DNA from: Nostoc sp. ATCC 43529
GTDB lineage: Bacteria > Cyanobacteriota > Cyanobacteriia > Cyanobacteriales > Nostocaceae
Length of the DNA: 64,000 bases
Direction of reading: 5' to 3'
NCBI GenBank assembly: GCA_003326205.1
Contig: LWTK01000074.1
Span: forward strand, 248,001-312,000
Below, in pieces: positions 53,078-62,790 of this stretch. The first letter of the stretch is position 1. Every line of letters starts with the position of its first letter. A program made the position numbers and the translations under genes. The notes beneath the pieces were generated by a model. It was not told the origin of the DNA, did not search any database, and saw only the letters and a program-made list of their open reading frames with translations.

Positions 53078-54115
53078 ATGACTATCAACCGTCGGCAATT
53101 TCTCACGACTTGTGGACTAGCTACCTTAGCCACCCAAATACCAACACTTACCGCTGAAGGTAAGCTATCCCTAAATACCGTCCTCAAACCCCCACGCCTC
53201 CAAGTCGGCGACACCGTGGGATTAATTGCTCCTGCGGGTATCGTTGACGCTAAGGAAATTGAAGCAGCAGAGAAATCAATTGCACAATTAGGGTTAAAAG
53301 TCAAGCAAGGAAAGCATATTTTAGATCGTTATGGTTATTTAGCTGGTAAAGATGGCGATCGCGCCGATGATGTAAACTTGATGTTTAGCGATCGCTCCAT
53401 CAAAGGAATAATTGCCATGCGTGGCGGTTGGGGATGTAATCGCATTTTACCTTTACTAAACTATTCACTGATTCGCTCCCATCCCAAAATTCTCATAGGG
53501 TACAGCGATATTACTACTTTATTGTTGGCGATTAATGCTCGTAGTCGGCTGATTACTTTTCACGGCCCTGTAGCCACGTCTACCTGGAATCAGTTTACAG
53601 TCGATTACTTCCAGCGCATTTTATTTAATGCTGAAGCCGTCACCATGCAAAATTCCAATAATAACGAAGTGCCAGTAGAGACAATATCACCAGGAAAAGC
53701 GAAGGGTAAACTTATCGGTGGAAACTTATCAGTATTGTCAGCAATGGTAGGTTCGCCTTATCTACCTTCTTGGAACAAAAGTATCTTGTTTATAGAAGAA
53801 ATTGGCGAGGACGTTTACCGCGTAGATAGAATGTTAACCCAGCTAAAAACTGCTGGCATACTTAATCAAATTGGTGGCTTGATATTTGGACAATGTACTA
53901 ATTGTAGCCTTGGAGATGAACCATCATTTACCTTAATCCAACTATTACAAGACCATATACTTCCTTTAGGAATTCCTGCTTGGTACGGCTCAATGATTGG
54001 TCATATTAAAGATAAATTTACCTTGCCAATTGGTACAGAAGTAGAAATAGATGCCGATGTTGGAAGAATAAAAATGTTAGAATCGGCGGTCAATGTAATT
54101 TTGAATTCTGAATAG
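53078..54115 (+). CDS. LD-carboxypeptidase (peptidase family S66)
   Basis: A 345-residue S66 peptidase, a family that trims the terminal D-alanine from muropeptides (LD-carboxypeptidase) or cleaves the antibiotic microcin C (MccF). The catalytic triad is visible: S143 (GYSDIT), E240 (FIEEIGED) and H309 (IGHIKDKFTLPIG). The N terminus NRRQFLTTCG followed by a hydrophobic stretch resembles a Tat-type signal, so it is probably exported. It begins 3 bases after the Uma2 gene and is likely co-transcribed with it, perhaps by chance. Confidence 0.88.
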   Translation: MTINRRQFLTTCGLATLATQIPTLTAEGKLSLNTVLKPPRLQVGDTVGLIAPAGIVDAKEIEAAEKSIAQLGLKVKQGKHILDRYGYLAGKDGDRADDVNLMFSDRSIKGIIAMRGGWGCNRILPLLNYSLIRSHPKILIGYSDITTLLLAINARSRLITFHGPVATSTWNQFTVDYFQRILFNAEAVTMQNSNNNEVPVETISPGKAKGKLIGGNLSVLSAMVGSPYLPSWNKSILFIEEIGEDVYRVDRMLTQLKTAGILNQIGGLIFGQCTNCSLGDEPSFTLIQLLQDHILPLGIPAWYGSMIGHIKDKFTLPIGTEVEIDADVGRIKMLESAVNVILNSE

Positions 54116-54361
54116 AAATCAGTGCAAACTTAAATTTTGCACTCATTTAAAACGTGTATTTTTTATTTAGTGGAGATTTGTACTCATATTTACAACTGAT
54201 TCCCAGGAAAGTGAAGTTCGGTAAGCTAAAAATATTTTAATTTGCATCCTCAAAAAAATGAATTTCTTGTGGGGTGGGCATCTTGCCCGCCCTGGTTATG
54301 CAAATTAAATACCCGACAGCTTATTTTGGTTTCAAAGCTAAACACAGAAACTATTCTAATT

Positions 54362-54397
54362 CTGACTCCTGACTCCTGACTCCTGAATTCTGAATTC
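54362..54397. repeat. CTGACTC/CTGAATT heptad array
   Basis: Three CTGACTC units followed by CTGAATT units, 14 bases past the stop of the glycosyltransferase gene. At 54271-54300 is a GTGGGCATCTTGCCC palindrome that has a degenerate relative near 42268. Confidence 0.8.
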
Positions 54398-54410
54398 CTA
54401 AACTTTTTCC

Positions 54411-55379
54411 TCACGATGTTTGCTGCATTTCAGCATAAGCTTGATAAACACCCTTGACGTTGTACCAGTTAAGAAAAATTCGGGCAACTTCTAAAGCCAA
54501 TTGTGGTTTACCTAAGTTAATTAGCCATTGCAAAAATGGAGCCATTGTCTTTTCGTTGAGTGCGCCATTAAGTGAAAGAATACCCCAAAGTAAGCGATGC
54601 AGCCAAGTCATTTGAATCATCATTCGCACCTCCCATGTAGGGTGTTTCTGATAAAACAAAACTCCCATACGTCCGCGTTGGATTTCTTTGTCAATTAAAC
54701 TTTTAATTTGTTCTAACTTAAACGCTGGATGCCAGTGATAGCCTACAGCTTCCGGACATTTAATTAGTGTCAAACCTAATTTTTTCAGCCGCACACCTAA
54801 TTCTAAATCTTCCCAGCCATAAAGTTGAAAACTGATATCAAAAAGTCCAGCTTCTTCCAGCCAATGTTTAGGAATTGCCACATTTCCCGTAGCAAAAAAA
54901 GCTGCTGAAAAATCTGTGACTTTGTAGGGTTCAGCCGTTGGGTTGTCGAAATTACAAGTATTGATAACTGCACCGTAAGTGAAAAAGCGATCGCTCCCCA
55001 ATTTCTCTTTTCCCTGCACTAGTGCGTTACCATGAGCTTGCAGGAAATTCTTCAGTACTACTAAATCGCTATCAATAAAGATAATCGTGTCTCCTAGCGC
55101 CTGTTCCACCCCTAAATTCCGCGCCGCAGCTGGCCCCGCATGATCTTGTACAAACCATCGCACATGGGGAAACTCTTCTTTGTGTGCTGTCAACCACTCC
55201 AGTGTGCCATCAGTAGAACCATCATCCACCAAGACAATCTCGTAACCAGTAATCGAACTTGGCTGACTTAACTCCTGCACCTCCAAGGCACGGAGGCACT
55301 TTTCTAAAATCGGACGGCGATTATAAGTCGGTATCACAACGCTAAAAAACACAGTCTCACCCACAACACATTTATCCAT
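54411..55379 (-). CDS. Family 2 glycosyltransferase
   Basis: A 322-residue GT-A enzyme. The nucleotide-sugar motifs are VVIPTYNRRPILEKCL, IVLVDDGSTDGT, FIDSDLVV (the DxD) and GWEDLELGVRL, whose acidic pair is the likely base. There is no large membrane domain, so it is soluble or peripheral. Sugar donor and acceptor are not predictable. Stand-alone gene; it may serve cell-surface polysaccharide. Confidence 0.92.
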   Translation of the reverse strand: MDKCVVGETVFFSVVIPTYNRRPILEKCLRALEVQELSQPSSITGYEIVLVDDGSTDGTLEWLTAHKEEFPHVRWFVQDHAGPAAARNLGVEQALGDTIIFIDSDLVVLKNFLQAHGNALVQGKEKLGSDRFFTYGAVINTCNFDNPTAEPYKVTDFSAAFFATGNVAIPKHWLEEAGLFDISFQLYGWEDLELGVRLKKLGLTLIKCPEAVGYHWHPAFKLEQIKSLIDKEIQRGRMGVLFYQKHPTWEVRMMIQMTWLHRLLWGILSLNGALNEKTMAPFLQWLINLGKPQLALEVARIFLNWYNVKGVYQAYAEMQQTS

Positions 55380-55734
55380 CTCCAGGATAGGACAGATGGG
55401 GCACTGACTCTGTTCCTTACCTGATTATGCTTACGTAGAACCCAAGGTTTAATAATTTTTAGTTAATTAAAATATAACCTAAGCTTAACTTTTATAAACT
55501 AAGGTTTTTAGTAAAGTAGTCAATCTTTCTCCATATATAGCAGTTTGCAATTGTCTAAAACTTCATTTAAATGAGAATGACTGTAAACAAGACAATTCAT
55601 CATTTATTATTTAAAAAAGTTAAATTATTAGTTATTTAAAAGACAGCCAATTTCATAAACTTAAGAGTCTGTTATGTTAATTCAGTAGAAATTGTTTCTA
55701 CCAAGTTTTTTCTGTGGCAGGAAAGGAAAGTTTA
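55380..55734. other. Intergenic region between the glycosyltransferase and phoX
   Basis: 355 bases, A/T-rich, between two divergent genes. For a phosphatase, PhoB-type boxes would be expected (CTTAACCT-like direct repeats in cyanobacteria). CTTAACTTTTATAAACT at 55484 and TTAAATTATTAGTTATTTAAAA at 55621 in part are weak at best. I cannot confirm a Pho box. Confidence 0.35.
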
Positions 55735-58074
55735 ATGTCTAAATTGAGTCGCAGACAAATTTTAATATTTTTTGCTGGCAGTGCTGGCGCTGTTGTTTTG
55801 GGAAACCAACTGCTGAAAAAACCTTTCAGCAGTAGAGAAGCAAAAACCGCCTCACTGGGCTTTACACCTGTACGCTTACCACATCCTCTACCAATTTATC
55901 AAGAGCAGAAAAATTTCTTGCCAACAAAAATTGGTGAAGGAGAAGTAGTTAATGCATCTGCGGATGTGAAGTTAACTAGCTATACCGTTCTTGATGATGT
56001 GGTAGTGCCGCCAGAGTACGAACGTTATGTAATTGTTGGTTGGGGCGATCGCGTGTTTCCAAACAAAGACGATTATTTCGGCTACAACAACGATTTTAAT
56101 GCTTTTATTCCCACTGGAGAAACTAATGATGTCGGGTATTTATGGGTCAATCATGAATATATTAGTTTTCCATTTTCTATTTTAGCATTTGAAGATGCTT
56201 CCGATTTAAAAGGACTCCCTGACGCATTTGAAAATGCCATTGGCTGGGCTTTACCCTCCACTATAAATATTGAAGTTGAAGGGGAATTTTTATATAATCA
56301 AGGCGGCTCGATTGTTCGCATCTCTAGTGAGAATGCAAATAAACGTTTTGTTGTCGTCAAAGATGGTAAAAACCGCCGCATTCACGGTCTTTCTGGATTG
56401 GGAATCAATAGCCAACGCAAAGATAACTACAAAAATATCACGTCTTGGGGAAGTCGCAACCACCAAAAAGGCGACCAAAATTATTTAATTGCAACTGGCC
56501 CAGCTGCAAGCCAAGTTTTTAATCTTTCTTCTGATGAATTAGGTAACAAAATTATTGGTACTGCCTTCAATTGTTCTGGCGGTAAAACTCCTTGGGGAAC
56601 AATTTTAACTGCTGAAGAAAACTTTCAAAGCAGCGTTACAGAAGCAGTCAAAGCTAATGGTACTCAGACAGAATATACAGATAAAACTATCGGCAAGACT
56701 TTTGGATTAGTTGGCGAAAAATACGGTTGGATTGTAGAAATTGACCCCGCGAATCCGCAATTTCGCCCCCGAAAACACACTTGGTTAGGTCGTTTCCGCC
56801 ATGAAAATGTTGCTGTGCGTGCTGAAGAAAGCAAAAAGTTAGTTGCTTACTTGGGTGATGACAGACGTGGGGGACACACTTGGAAATTTGTCAGTGCTAG
56901 TACTATCTCTTCACCAACGAGTAAAACTAACAGTGAATTGTGGGAAAATGGAACTTTATATGTTGCCCAGTACAATCCAGACGGTACAGGTAAGTGGATA
57001 CCGTTACTATTAACTACTGCTACCAATCCAATTGCGCCGACAGTTCTATCTTCTGTAGAATTTGCTGCGTTGCAGAAAGCCCAAAAACAAGGTCTTTTAC
57101 CGCTACCGAAACGTAAAGGTATTGCAGACCAAAGTGAAGATGGTGGTATCTTTAAATGCGATCGCACTAACGAAGTAAAAGCACTACCTGATTATCAAAA
57201 TAAAAAACTATCTGACTTCTACTCTAGCCAAGGTGCCGTACTCACTGACGCGTTTTTAGCTGCAAATTTAGTTGGGGGAACTCCCACAGCGCGTCCAGAA
57301 GATATAGAAGTGCATCCAACCACCAAAGAAGTATTCATCGCCTATACTGACGGTGCGCCAGGTAGTGATGGATATCCTGATTCTCGGATTTTTCAAGTTG
57401 CCAAGTTAAGTAAAGACCCCAATGCAACCCAGCAATCAGGAGGACTGTACAAGATTATTGAAGATAGCGCCGATGCTACAGGTCTAACCTTTAAATGGCA
57501 GAAATTTGCTCAAGGTGGCGAAGCTGGGTCTGTAAATGGTGCTGGTTTTGCCAACGTCGATAATTTAGTTTTTGACGACCAAGGAAATGTTTGGGGAGTC
57601 ACAGATATGTCTACCGGCACTCACAATGGTTTTGGTGTAGGTGCCCAAGGCAAACAAACTAAAATCGATCACACAGCGAGTGGGAATGTTTCTGATTTTA
57701 CAGGCGTTTTCGGTAATAATTGGCTGTTTTGTATCCCCACCAGTGGTGCAAATGCCGGACAGGTAATACCCTTTGCTTATGGGCCAGTGCGTTGTGAGAT
57801 GACAGGGCCAAGTTTTGTTGGCAATACACTGATTATTTCAGTACAGCATCCTGGCGAAGATTGTCCAATTAATGATGGTACAACGCTGAGTCGCAGTATT
57901 GAGTTACTTGATTTGAATGGTAATACATTCAATCAAACTCGGAGTTTACCCCGTGGGAGTAGTTGGCCGAGTAATATTTCCCAGGCTGACGGTGGCAAAG
58001 ATCAAGCCACAGGTGTTCCCCGACCATCTGTAATTGGTATCCACCCGAAAAATTCTCGCGCCAGCTTTATCTAA
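55735..58074 (+). CDS. phoX: PhoX-type alkaline phosphatase
   Basis: About 779 residues. PhoX enzymes are exported, calcium- and iron-dependent phosphatases used to gain phosphate from organic esters. The N terminus SRRQILIFFAGSAGAVVLG is a Tat signal. Family blocks are GWGDRVF, VGYLWVNHEY, FNCSGGKTPWGTILTAEENF, RFRHENVAV, YLGDDRRGGHTWKF and EDGGIFKCDR. The ATG at 55735 follows AGGAAAG; a GTG at 55714 is less likely. Usually induced by phosphate starvation; a Pho box was not certain here. Confidence 0.93.
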   Translation: MSKLSRRQILIFFAGSAGAVVLGNQLLKKPFSSREAKTASLGFTPVRLPHPLPIYQEQKNFLPTKIGEGEVVNASADVKLTSYTVLDDVVVPPEYERYVIVGWGDRVFPNKDDYFGYNNDFNAFIPTGETNDVGYLWVNHEYISFPFSILAFEDASDLKGLPDAFENAIGWALPSTINIEVEGEFLYNQGGSIVRISSENANKRFVVVKDGKNRRIHGLSGLGINSQRKDNYKNITSWGSRNHQKGDQNYLIATGPAASQVFNLSSDELGNKIIGTAFNCSGGKTPWGTILTAEENFQSSVTEAVKANGTQTEYTDKTIGKTFGLVGEKYGWIVEIDPANPQFRPRKHTWLGRFRHENVAVRAEESKKLVAYLGDDRRGGHTWKFVSASTISSPTSKTNSELWENGTLYVAQYNPDGTGKWIPLLLTTATNPIAPTVLSSVEFAALQKAQKQGLLPLPKRKGIADQSEDGGIFKCDRTNEVKALPDYQNKKLSDFYSSQGAVLTDAFLAANLVGGTPTARPEDIEVHPTTKEVFIAYTDGAPGSDGYPDSRIFQVAKLSKDPNATQQSGGLYKIIEDSADATGLTFKWQKFAQGGEAGSVNGAGFANVDNLVFDDQGNVWGVTDMSTGTHNGFGVGAQGKQTKIDHTASGNVSDFTGVFGNNWLFCIPTSGANAGQVIPFAYGPVRCEMTGPSFVGNTLIISVQHPGEDCPINDGTTLSRSIELLDLNGNTFNQTRSLPRGSSWPSNISQADGGKDQATGVPRPSVIGIHPKNSRASFI

Positions 58075-58217
58075 TCTGAGACTTTAGCGCTCATATCATG
58101 TCCGGCTAAATACTTGTCATTAGGTAGCAAGATTTTGTAGGGTACGCAGCGATACCGGAGTGAAGTAATCGCAATGACATAAATAATTTTGTCTAACCAT
58201 TTATCTACCTCTTTAAA

Positions 58218-58485
58218 CTAGTGGTCTATCGCATTAATTTTGTAGGTTTAATAAACGTAGACGCGGAGCGGCTTGCCGCAGGCTACCGCAAAGGACGCAA
58301 AGAGCGCAAAGAAAGAAAAATTAAGAAGAAGTTCACGCCTCATAACTAATGCGATGAACCACTAGAGGTCTATCGCATTAATTTTGATGGATAAATACGT
58401 TTGTAGTAAGGACTTTAGTCCTTGATTTTTAAGCACGCTTTGTGCTTACTACGAACCTTTCAGAACTAATGCGACAGACCACTAG
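58218..58485. mobile_element. Second pair of head-to-tail elements with a CTAG junction
   Basis: CTAGTGGTCTATCGCATTAA begins element one (58218); it ends at about 58365 with TAATGCGATGAACCACTAG. Element two begins at once (AGAGGTCTATCGCATTAA) and ends at 58485 (CTAATGCGACAGACCACTAG). The ends match those at 43761-44052. Element one carries the 32-base CGTAGACGCGGAG motif (58256-58287) and GCAAAGAGCGCAAAG repeats. The flanks in the gap 58075-58765 hold no gene; AATCAAATCGGATTCCT at 58544 is an isolated end motif of the 46081 type. Confidence 0.82.
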
Positions 58486-58765
58486 ATAGACTTTTATTCC
58501 TTTTTACCTGTTCCCCCAACCCTGTCTCTACCAGTGGTTTAGGAATCAAATCGGATTCCTAAATACATCTCTACTTCATACTTTCAGTATTTTTGACCAG
58601 GGTATAAAAAAGCAAGCTCTGATAAACTAAGAGCGCATTTTGTATCAAATTTCTTTTCATTCCTTATATTCTTCCGATGTTTCGTTGGTAAAAGCCGACG
58701 CTGGTGATATCTATCTTTGTTTCCCTATCGCCCACTTCCTAGCTAATTCAACAGCGAGTTATACC

Positions 58766-60493
58766 ATGACTGCCACACTTAAATTAAAATACTCTAACTT
58801 GGTTAAACAAGTATTTCACCGACTGAGTATTCGGCAAAAAATTGTTTGTGGCTACGGACTAGCTTTAGGAATTGCAGTTTTGGGAACAACAGCAGGATTA
58901 GTAATAGGCGATCGCTATTTCCAACAAGCTAGACAAAAAATGGTCTTGGCAGGTGAGGAAGGAAGCTTGTTAAGCAGTTTACAAGGAGAACTGTTAGAAA
59001 TACAGATTCACCAGCAAGAAATAGTGCCTTTTTTACAGCAGCGACAAGCTTTGCAAAGAGGAATTTCTAATTTTAAGACCGATTTGGCCGAAGCTGAAAC
59101 ATTGCTTTCTCAGGCAGAAGAATTTAGTCAAAGTCATTTTCAAGGAGATTTACACCAGCTGCTGGTCAAGCATGACAAATCGATAGCCGTATATTTTGAG
59201 CAACTGAGGTCGCTAATTAGACAAATTTTGCCATTAAGTTCGCAGCCACAGGGAGCATTAAAAGCGCAGCAATTAATCTCAAAATTCAGCCAAAGTCAAG
59301 ATGCTTTGAAGTTTTATCAATTTGCCCATGAATTAACTGAGTTTGCCAAAACACTCCGAGAAGATCAAGAGGAAGCTGATATTGCTCAAAAAAAGGCTGC
59401 GTTAATCCAAGCTCAGATTATTATTGGTAGTATGCTGCTATCAGTGACGATCGCAGCTATCCTTGCTTTCTATACAAGTAGTATCATCGCCCGTCCCATT
59501 AACGAAGTTACAAAGATTGCCCAAAGAGTTACCAAAGAAGCTAATTTTGATTTGCAAGCGCCTGTTACTACAGAAGATGAAGTTGGTGCATTAGCTAACT
59601 CTCTAAATCAGTTGATTCAACAGGTGAAGCAGCTTTTAGCAGAACAACAAGCCGAGAACGAAGCACGATTAATCCAAAGTGAGAAAATGTCTAGTTTAGG
59701 GCGAATGTTGGCTGGTGTTGCCCACGAAATTAATAATCCGATAAATTTTATTTCTGGCAATCTCGTACATGCCAAAACTTATACTGATGATTTGTTAGCG
59801 CTACTGCAAACATATCAAGCCGAAGTCGTTCAACCTTCACCTGCTTTGCAAACTTTAGCAGAAGAAATTGATTTAGAGTTTTTATTAGAAGATTTACCAA
59901 AACTCTTTAACTCAATGAAAGTTGGTGCTGACCGCACGCGAGAAATTGTCCGTAGTTTAAAAGATTTCTCTCGCTTAGATGAAGGCGAAGCACAGTTATT
60001 AGATTTACACGCTTGTCTAGATAGTACATTATTAATTTTGAACAATCGCCTAAAAAACGGTATTAGCCTTGTTCGTAACTATGGAGAAATTCCCACAATT
60101 CCAGGCTATACAGGTTTACTTTATCAAGTATTTATGAATCTTTTAAGCAATGCCATCGATGCTGTAGAGGAAAGAGCAGCCCAGAATCCACAATTTTTAC
60201 CTGAAATTACTATTATCACAGAACGGTGTCAGAATAATTGGGTGATCGTGCGAATTGCAGACAACGGTTGTGGTATTTCACCAGAAAATTTGCACAAAAT
60301 ATTTGAAACCTTTTTCACCACTAAACCACGAGGGATTGGTACTGGTTTAGGGCTAGCCATCGCATATCAGATCGTGGTAGAAAAACATCACGGTAAAATT
60401 TCCTGTGAGTCTGAGTTAGAGCAAGGTACAGAGTTTGCTATTACTCTGCCAATTTCTCAGACCTCGGCTAATAGTACAGCATTAGAGACGTAG
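58766..60493 (+). CDS. Membrane histidine kinase with HAMP domain
   Basis: About 575 residues. Membrane helices at 28-48 and 215-237 enclose a 165-residue helical sensor region outside the cytoplasm; a HAMP domain (238-291) and coiled coil lead to H320 (AGVAHEINNP). ATPase motifs are NLLSNAIDAV, DNGCGIS and GIGTGLGLAIAYQ. The frame stays open to 58640, but the ATG at 58766 gives the more natural start. The catalytic half is very similar to the HNOBA kinase at 26621. No response regulator is adjacent. The signal is unknown. Confidence 0.92.
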   Translation: MTATLKLKYSNLVKQVFHRLSIRQKIVCGYGLALGIAVLGTTAGLVIGDRYFQQARQKMVLAGEEGSLLSSLQGELLEIQIHQQEIVPFLQQRQALQRGISNFKTDLAEAETLLSQAEEFSQSHFQGDLHQLLVKHDKSIAVYFEQLRSLIRQILPLSSQPQGALKAQQLISKFSQSQDALKFYQFAHELTEFAKTLREDQEEADIAQKKAALIQAQIIIGSMLLSVTIAAILAFYTSSIIARPINEVTKIAQRVTKEANFDLQAPVTTEDEVGALANSLNQLIQQVKQLLAEQQAENEARLIQSEKMSSLGRMLAGVAHEINNPINFISGNLVHAKTYTDDLLALLQTYQAEVVQPSPALQTLAEEIDLEFLLEDLPKLFNSMKVGADRTREIVRSLKDFSRLDEGEAQLLDLHACLDSTLLILNNRLKNGISLVRNYGEIPTIPGYTGLLYQVFMNLLSNAIDAVEERAAQNPQFLPEITIITERCQNNWVIVRIADNGCGISPENLHKIFETFFTTKPRGIGTGLGLAIAYQIVVEKHHGKISCESELEQGTEFAITLPISQTSANSTALET

Positions 60494-60593
60494 CAGTGCT
60501 AGGTCTGGCCAATATTCCGCCTTCAGATACTAGCTTTTGGAAGATGATTTTTTGATAATAATTAGCATCAAGAACAAAGGGAACAACAAACTT

Positions 60594-61115
60594 ATGGGAC
60601 TTTTCGATCAAATTCTTGGCGCTGTGGCAAACCCTAACCAACAGGGCAACTTAGGTCAATTAGGAAGTATTATTAACACTGTAAATCAACTGAGCGATCG
60701 CACTGGCACAGACCCTTCTACCATGCAATCAGTTTTGTCAATTGTGGGTAGTCAAGTTCGTTCGGCTTTACAACACAAGCAAGCCACAGATGGTAATGAA
60801 GCCGCACAAACATTAGTCAATGAATATGCTGGTACTTCTCCCAACCCCCAAGCAGTCGATTCCTTATTTTCTCCTGGTATACAACAGCAAGTAGCTGAAA
60901 TTGCTGCCCAGCGCACAGGGTTAGATGCTGGTATGGTTCAACAATTGCTGCCTTTAGCAGTACCTTTAGTACTAAATTTTCTCCAATCAGGCGCCAATGC
61001 TCAAAATCCCCAAACTGGCGGTAATCCTGTACTCAATTCCTTCTTAGATGCTGACGGCGATGGTGATGTGGATATCGCCGACGCGCTGCAAATGGCTAGT
61101 CGTTACATAAAATAA
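60594..61115 (+). CDS. DUF937 protein with a calcium-loop (EF-hand/dockerin-like) tail
   Basis: A 173-residue protein starting MGLFDQILGAVANPN. Residues 1-130 match DUF937 (a helical, Gln- and Ala-rich domain; QGNLGQLGSIINTVNQ, PLAVPLVLNFLQSGAN) of unknown function. The C terminus adds DADGDGDVDIAD (152-163), a perfect calcium-binding loop with acidic residues at positions 1, 3, 5, 7, 9 and 12, followed by a helix. No signal peptide. The frame is open to 60537 but MGLF is the family start. Confidence 0.85.
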   Translation: MGLFDQILGAVANPNQQGNLGQLGSIINTVNQLSDRTGTDPSTMQSVLSIVGSQVRSALQHKQATDGNEAAQTLVNEYAGTSPNPQAVDSLFSPGIQQQVAEIAAQRTGLDAGMVQQLLPLAVPLVLNFLQSGANAQNPQTGGNPVLNSFLDADGDGDVDIADALQMASRYIK

Positions 61116-61166
61116 TAATACTTCTCCCCACTTCCCACTTCCTTATCCCCCCTACTCTTCACTTTT

Positions 61167-61192
61167 TATAGACGCGATTAATCGCGTCTATA
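61167..61192. repeat. Perfect palindrome, TATAGACGCGAT type
   Basis: TATAGACGCGAT and ATCGCGTCTATA are perfectly complementary with a two-base TA centre. It has the same general form as the AGAGACG and TAGGGACAC palindromes and sits 52 bases after the stop of the DUF937 gene, where it could act as a 3' hairpin. Confidence 0.88.
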
Positions 61193-61368
61193 CAGACTTC
61201 CTACTCCCCACCTTCCTCATCCCCCACCTGTGGAAAGTTAAAGCTATATCTTTCCACTACCATAAGAACCCCCTTCTCATCAGATATTGGCAAATAGGCC
61301 TTGCTAGATTTTTGGCTTGGACATAGGCTGAGAACATGGGGAATCTGCAAATAGAAATCAAACATTCT

Positions 61369-61923
61369 ATGGCTAAATTTTTTGAGTGTATTACTGAAGA
61401 ACTGGAAGCTTTCATTAGTGCCCAACACATTTTTTTTGTTGGCTCTGCACCGTTAAGTCCTACAGGTCATGTTAACCTGTCTCCTAAAGGTTTGGATTGC
61501 TTTCGCATCCTTTCTCCTCAGCGAGTAGCTTATATAGATCTTACAGGCAGTAGTAATGAAACTTCCGCGCATTTAGAAGAAAATGGGCGAATTACTTTCA
61601 TGTTTTGCGCTTTTGAAGACCCTGCTTGTATTTTGCGTCTTTACGGTCAAGGACATACAATTTTACCGACTTCTCCTGACTGGAACTCACTCTACTGTCT
61701 ATTTCCAGAAATACCTGGAACTCGTCAAATTATCGTCGCTGATATCCAAAGAATACAGACCTCTTGTGGTTTTGGTGTCCCACTGTATGACTATCGAGGT
61801 CAGCGCCAAACTCTAGTAAACTGGGCTAGTAAAAAAGGCGAACAGGGAGTTAGAGAATATCAACAGCAGAAAAATCTGGTTAGTCTTGATGGTTTATCCA
61901 CTCCATTGAGTAAATTATTTTAA
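61369..61923 (+). CDS. Pyridoxamine 5'-phosphate oxidase-like flavoprotein
   Basis: A 184-residue split-barrel protein of the PNPOx-like group. Typical segments are FFVGSAPLSPTGHVNLSPKG, AYIDLTGSSNETSAHLEENGRITFMFCAFEDP and ILRLYGQG, which bind FMN or a related flavin. The C-terminal 60 residues form a separate helical tail common in this subgroup. The substrate is unknown; it is unlikely to be the biosynthetic PdxH. The ATG at 61369 is preferred over 61336. Confidence 0.88.
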   Translation: MAKFFECITEELEAFISAQHIFFVGSAPLSPTGHVNLSPKGLDCFRILSPQRVAYIDLTGSSNETSAHLEENGRITFMFCAFEDPACILRLYGQGHTILPTSPDWNSLYCLFPEIPGTRQIIVADIQRIQTSCGFGVPLYDYRGQRQTLVNWASKKGEQGVREYQQQKNLVSLDGLSTPLSKLF

Positions 61924-61998
61924 TGTTGGCAACAGCAGGTTGTTAGGCAGGATTTGATAACAGGTTCACTAAGATAATATTATTTACTTCGTAAGCAC

Positions 61999-62093
61999 TA
62001 ATACCATTTTGAATTTTGGATTTTTGGTTTTGGATTGTGAAAAATTTACAGGGCAAGCTTTTATAATTTTAATCATTATTCAAATTGGTATTA
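61999..62093. repeat. 95-bp inverted-repeat element, TAATACCA ends
   Basis: TAATACCATTTTGAAT at the left and ATTCAAATTGGTATTA at the right pair with one mismatch over 16 bases. The interior contains TTTTGGATT-type repeats and no gene. It fills part of the 225-base gap before the acetyltransferase. Confidence 0.7.
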
Positions 62094-62148
62094 CGTGGCT
62101 GCTTTGATTGTAAATAAAATTAACTTTGGCAAGTTGGTACGATAAGAG

Positions 62149-62664
62149 ATGACGAATTATTCTATTTGTCCACTTACAGAAAAAGATGAGCCTTTTTTGT
62201 GGCAAATGCTTTACGAAGCAGCGCATCTGGAAACAGAAGGTAACTTGACGGTGCAGGATGCAATGAATCATCCCGATTTAGCAAAATATGTCAAAAATTG
62301 GGGAAACAAAGATGATAATGGCTTTGTTGCTATATTAGAAAGTACTAATCAGCCAGTAGGAGCAGCGTGGCTGCGTTTATTGACAGGTGAAAATAAAGGA
62401 TATGGTTATATTAGCGATCGCATTCCCGAATTAGCGATCGCAATTCTCCCCGAATATCGAAATCAAGGCATAGGCACACAGCTACTCAAGCATTTATTAG
62501 CAGCAGCTAAAACATCCTATCCATCAGTATCTCTCAGCATTCGGGCGACAAATCCCGCCTTTGCTTTATATCAAAGATTAGGTTTTGAAGTCGTACCCGG
62601 TAGCGAAACAATCAACCGAGTCGGCGGAATCTCTTTAAAAATGAAAATTGATTTCTCAATTTAG
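62149..62664 (+). CDS. GNAT-family N-acetyltransferase
   Basis: A 171-residue GNAT protein. The acetyl-CoA-binding motif A is LAIAILPEYRNQGIGTQLLKHLLAAA, with the Q/R-x-x-G-x-G/A loop, and the following strand SLSIRATNPAFALYQRLGFE is typical. The acceptor substrate cannot be told. Stand-alone gene with an ATG start. Confidence 0.9.
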   Translation: MTNYSICPLTEKDEPFLWQMLYEAAHLETEGNLTVQDAMNHPDLAKYVKNWGNKDDNGFVAILESTNQPVGAAWLRLLTGENKGYGYISDRIPELAIAILPEYRNQGIGTQLLKHLLAAAKTSYPSVSLSIRATNPAFALYQRLGFEVVPGSETINRVGGISLKMKIDFSI

Positions 62665-62790
62665 GAGTCAGAATGGGCTACGCCCTGCTGCGCTAACAGA
62701 ATTTTGAATAAATTGAAGTCAATCTTCAGTAGTGTGCGTTGCAGTTTTAGCCTAACGCGCCGTTTTGGAGTGTGTAATTTAGATGCGCCA

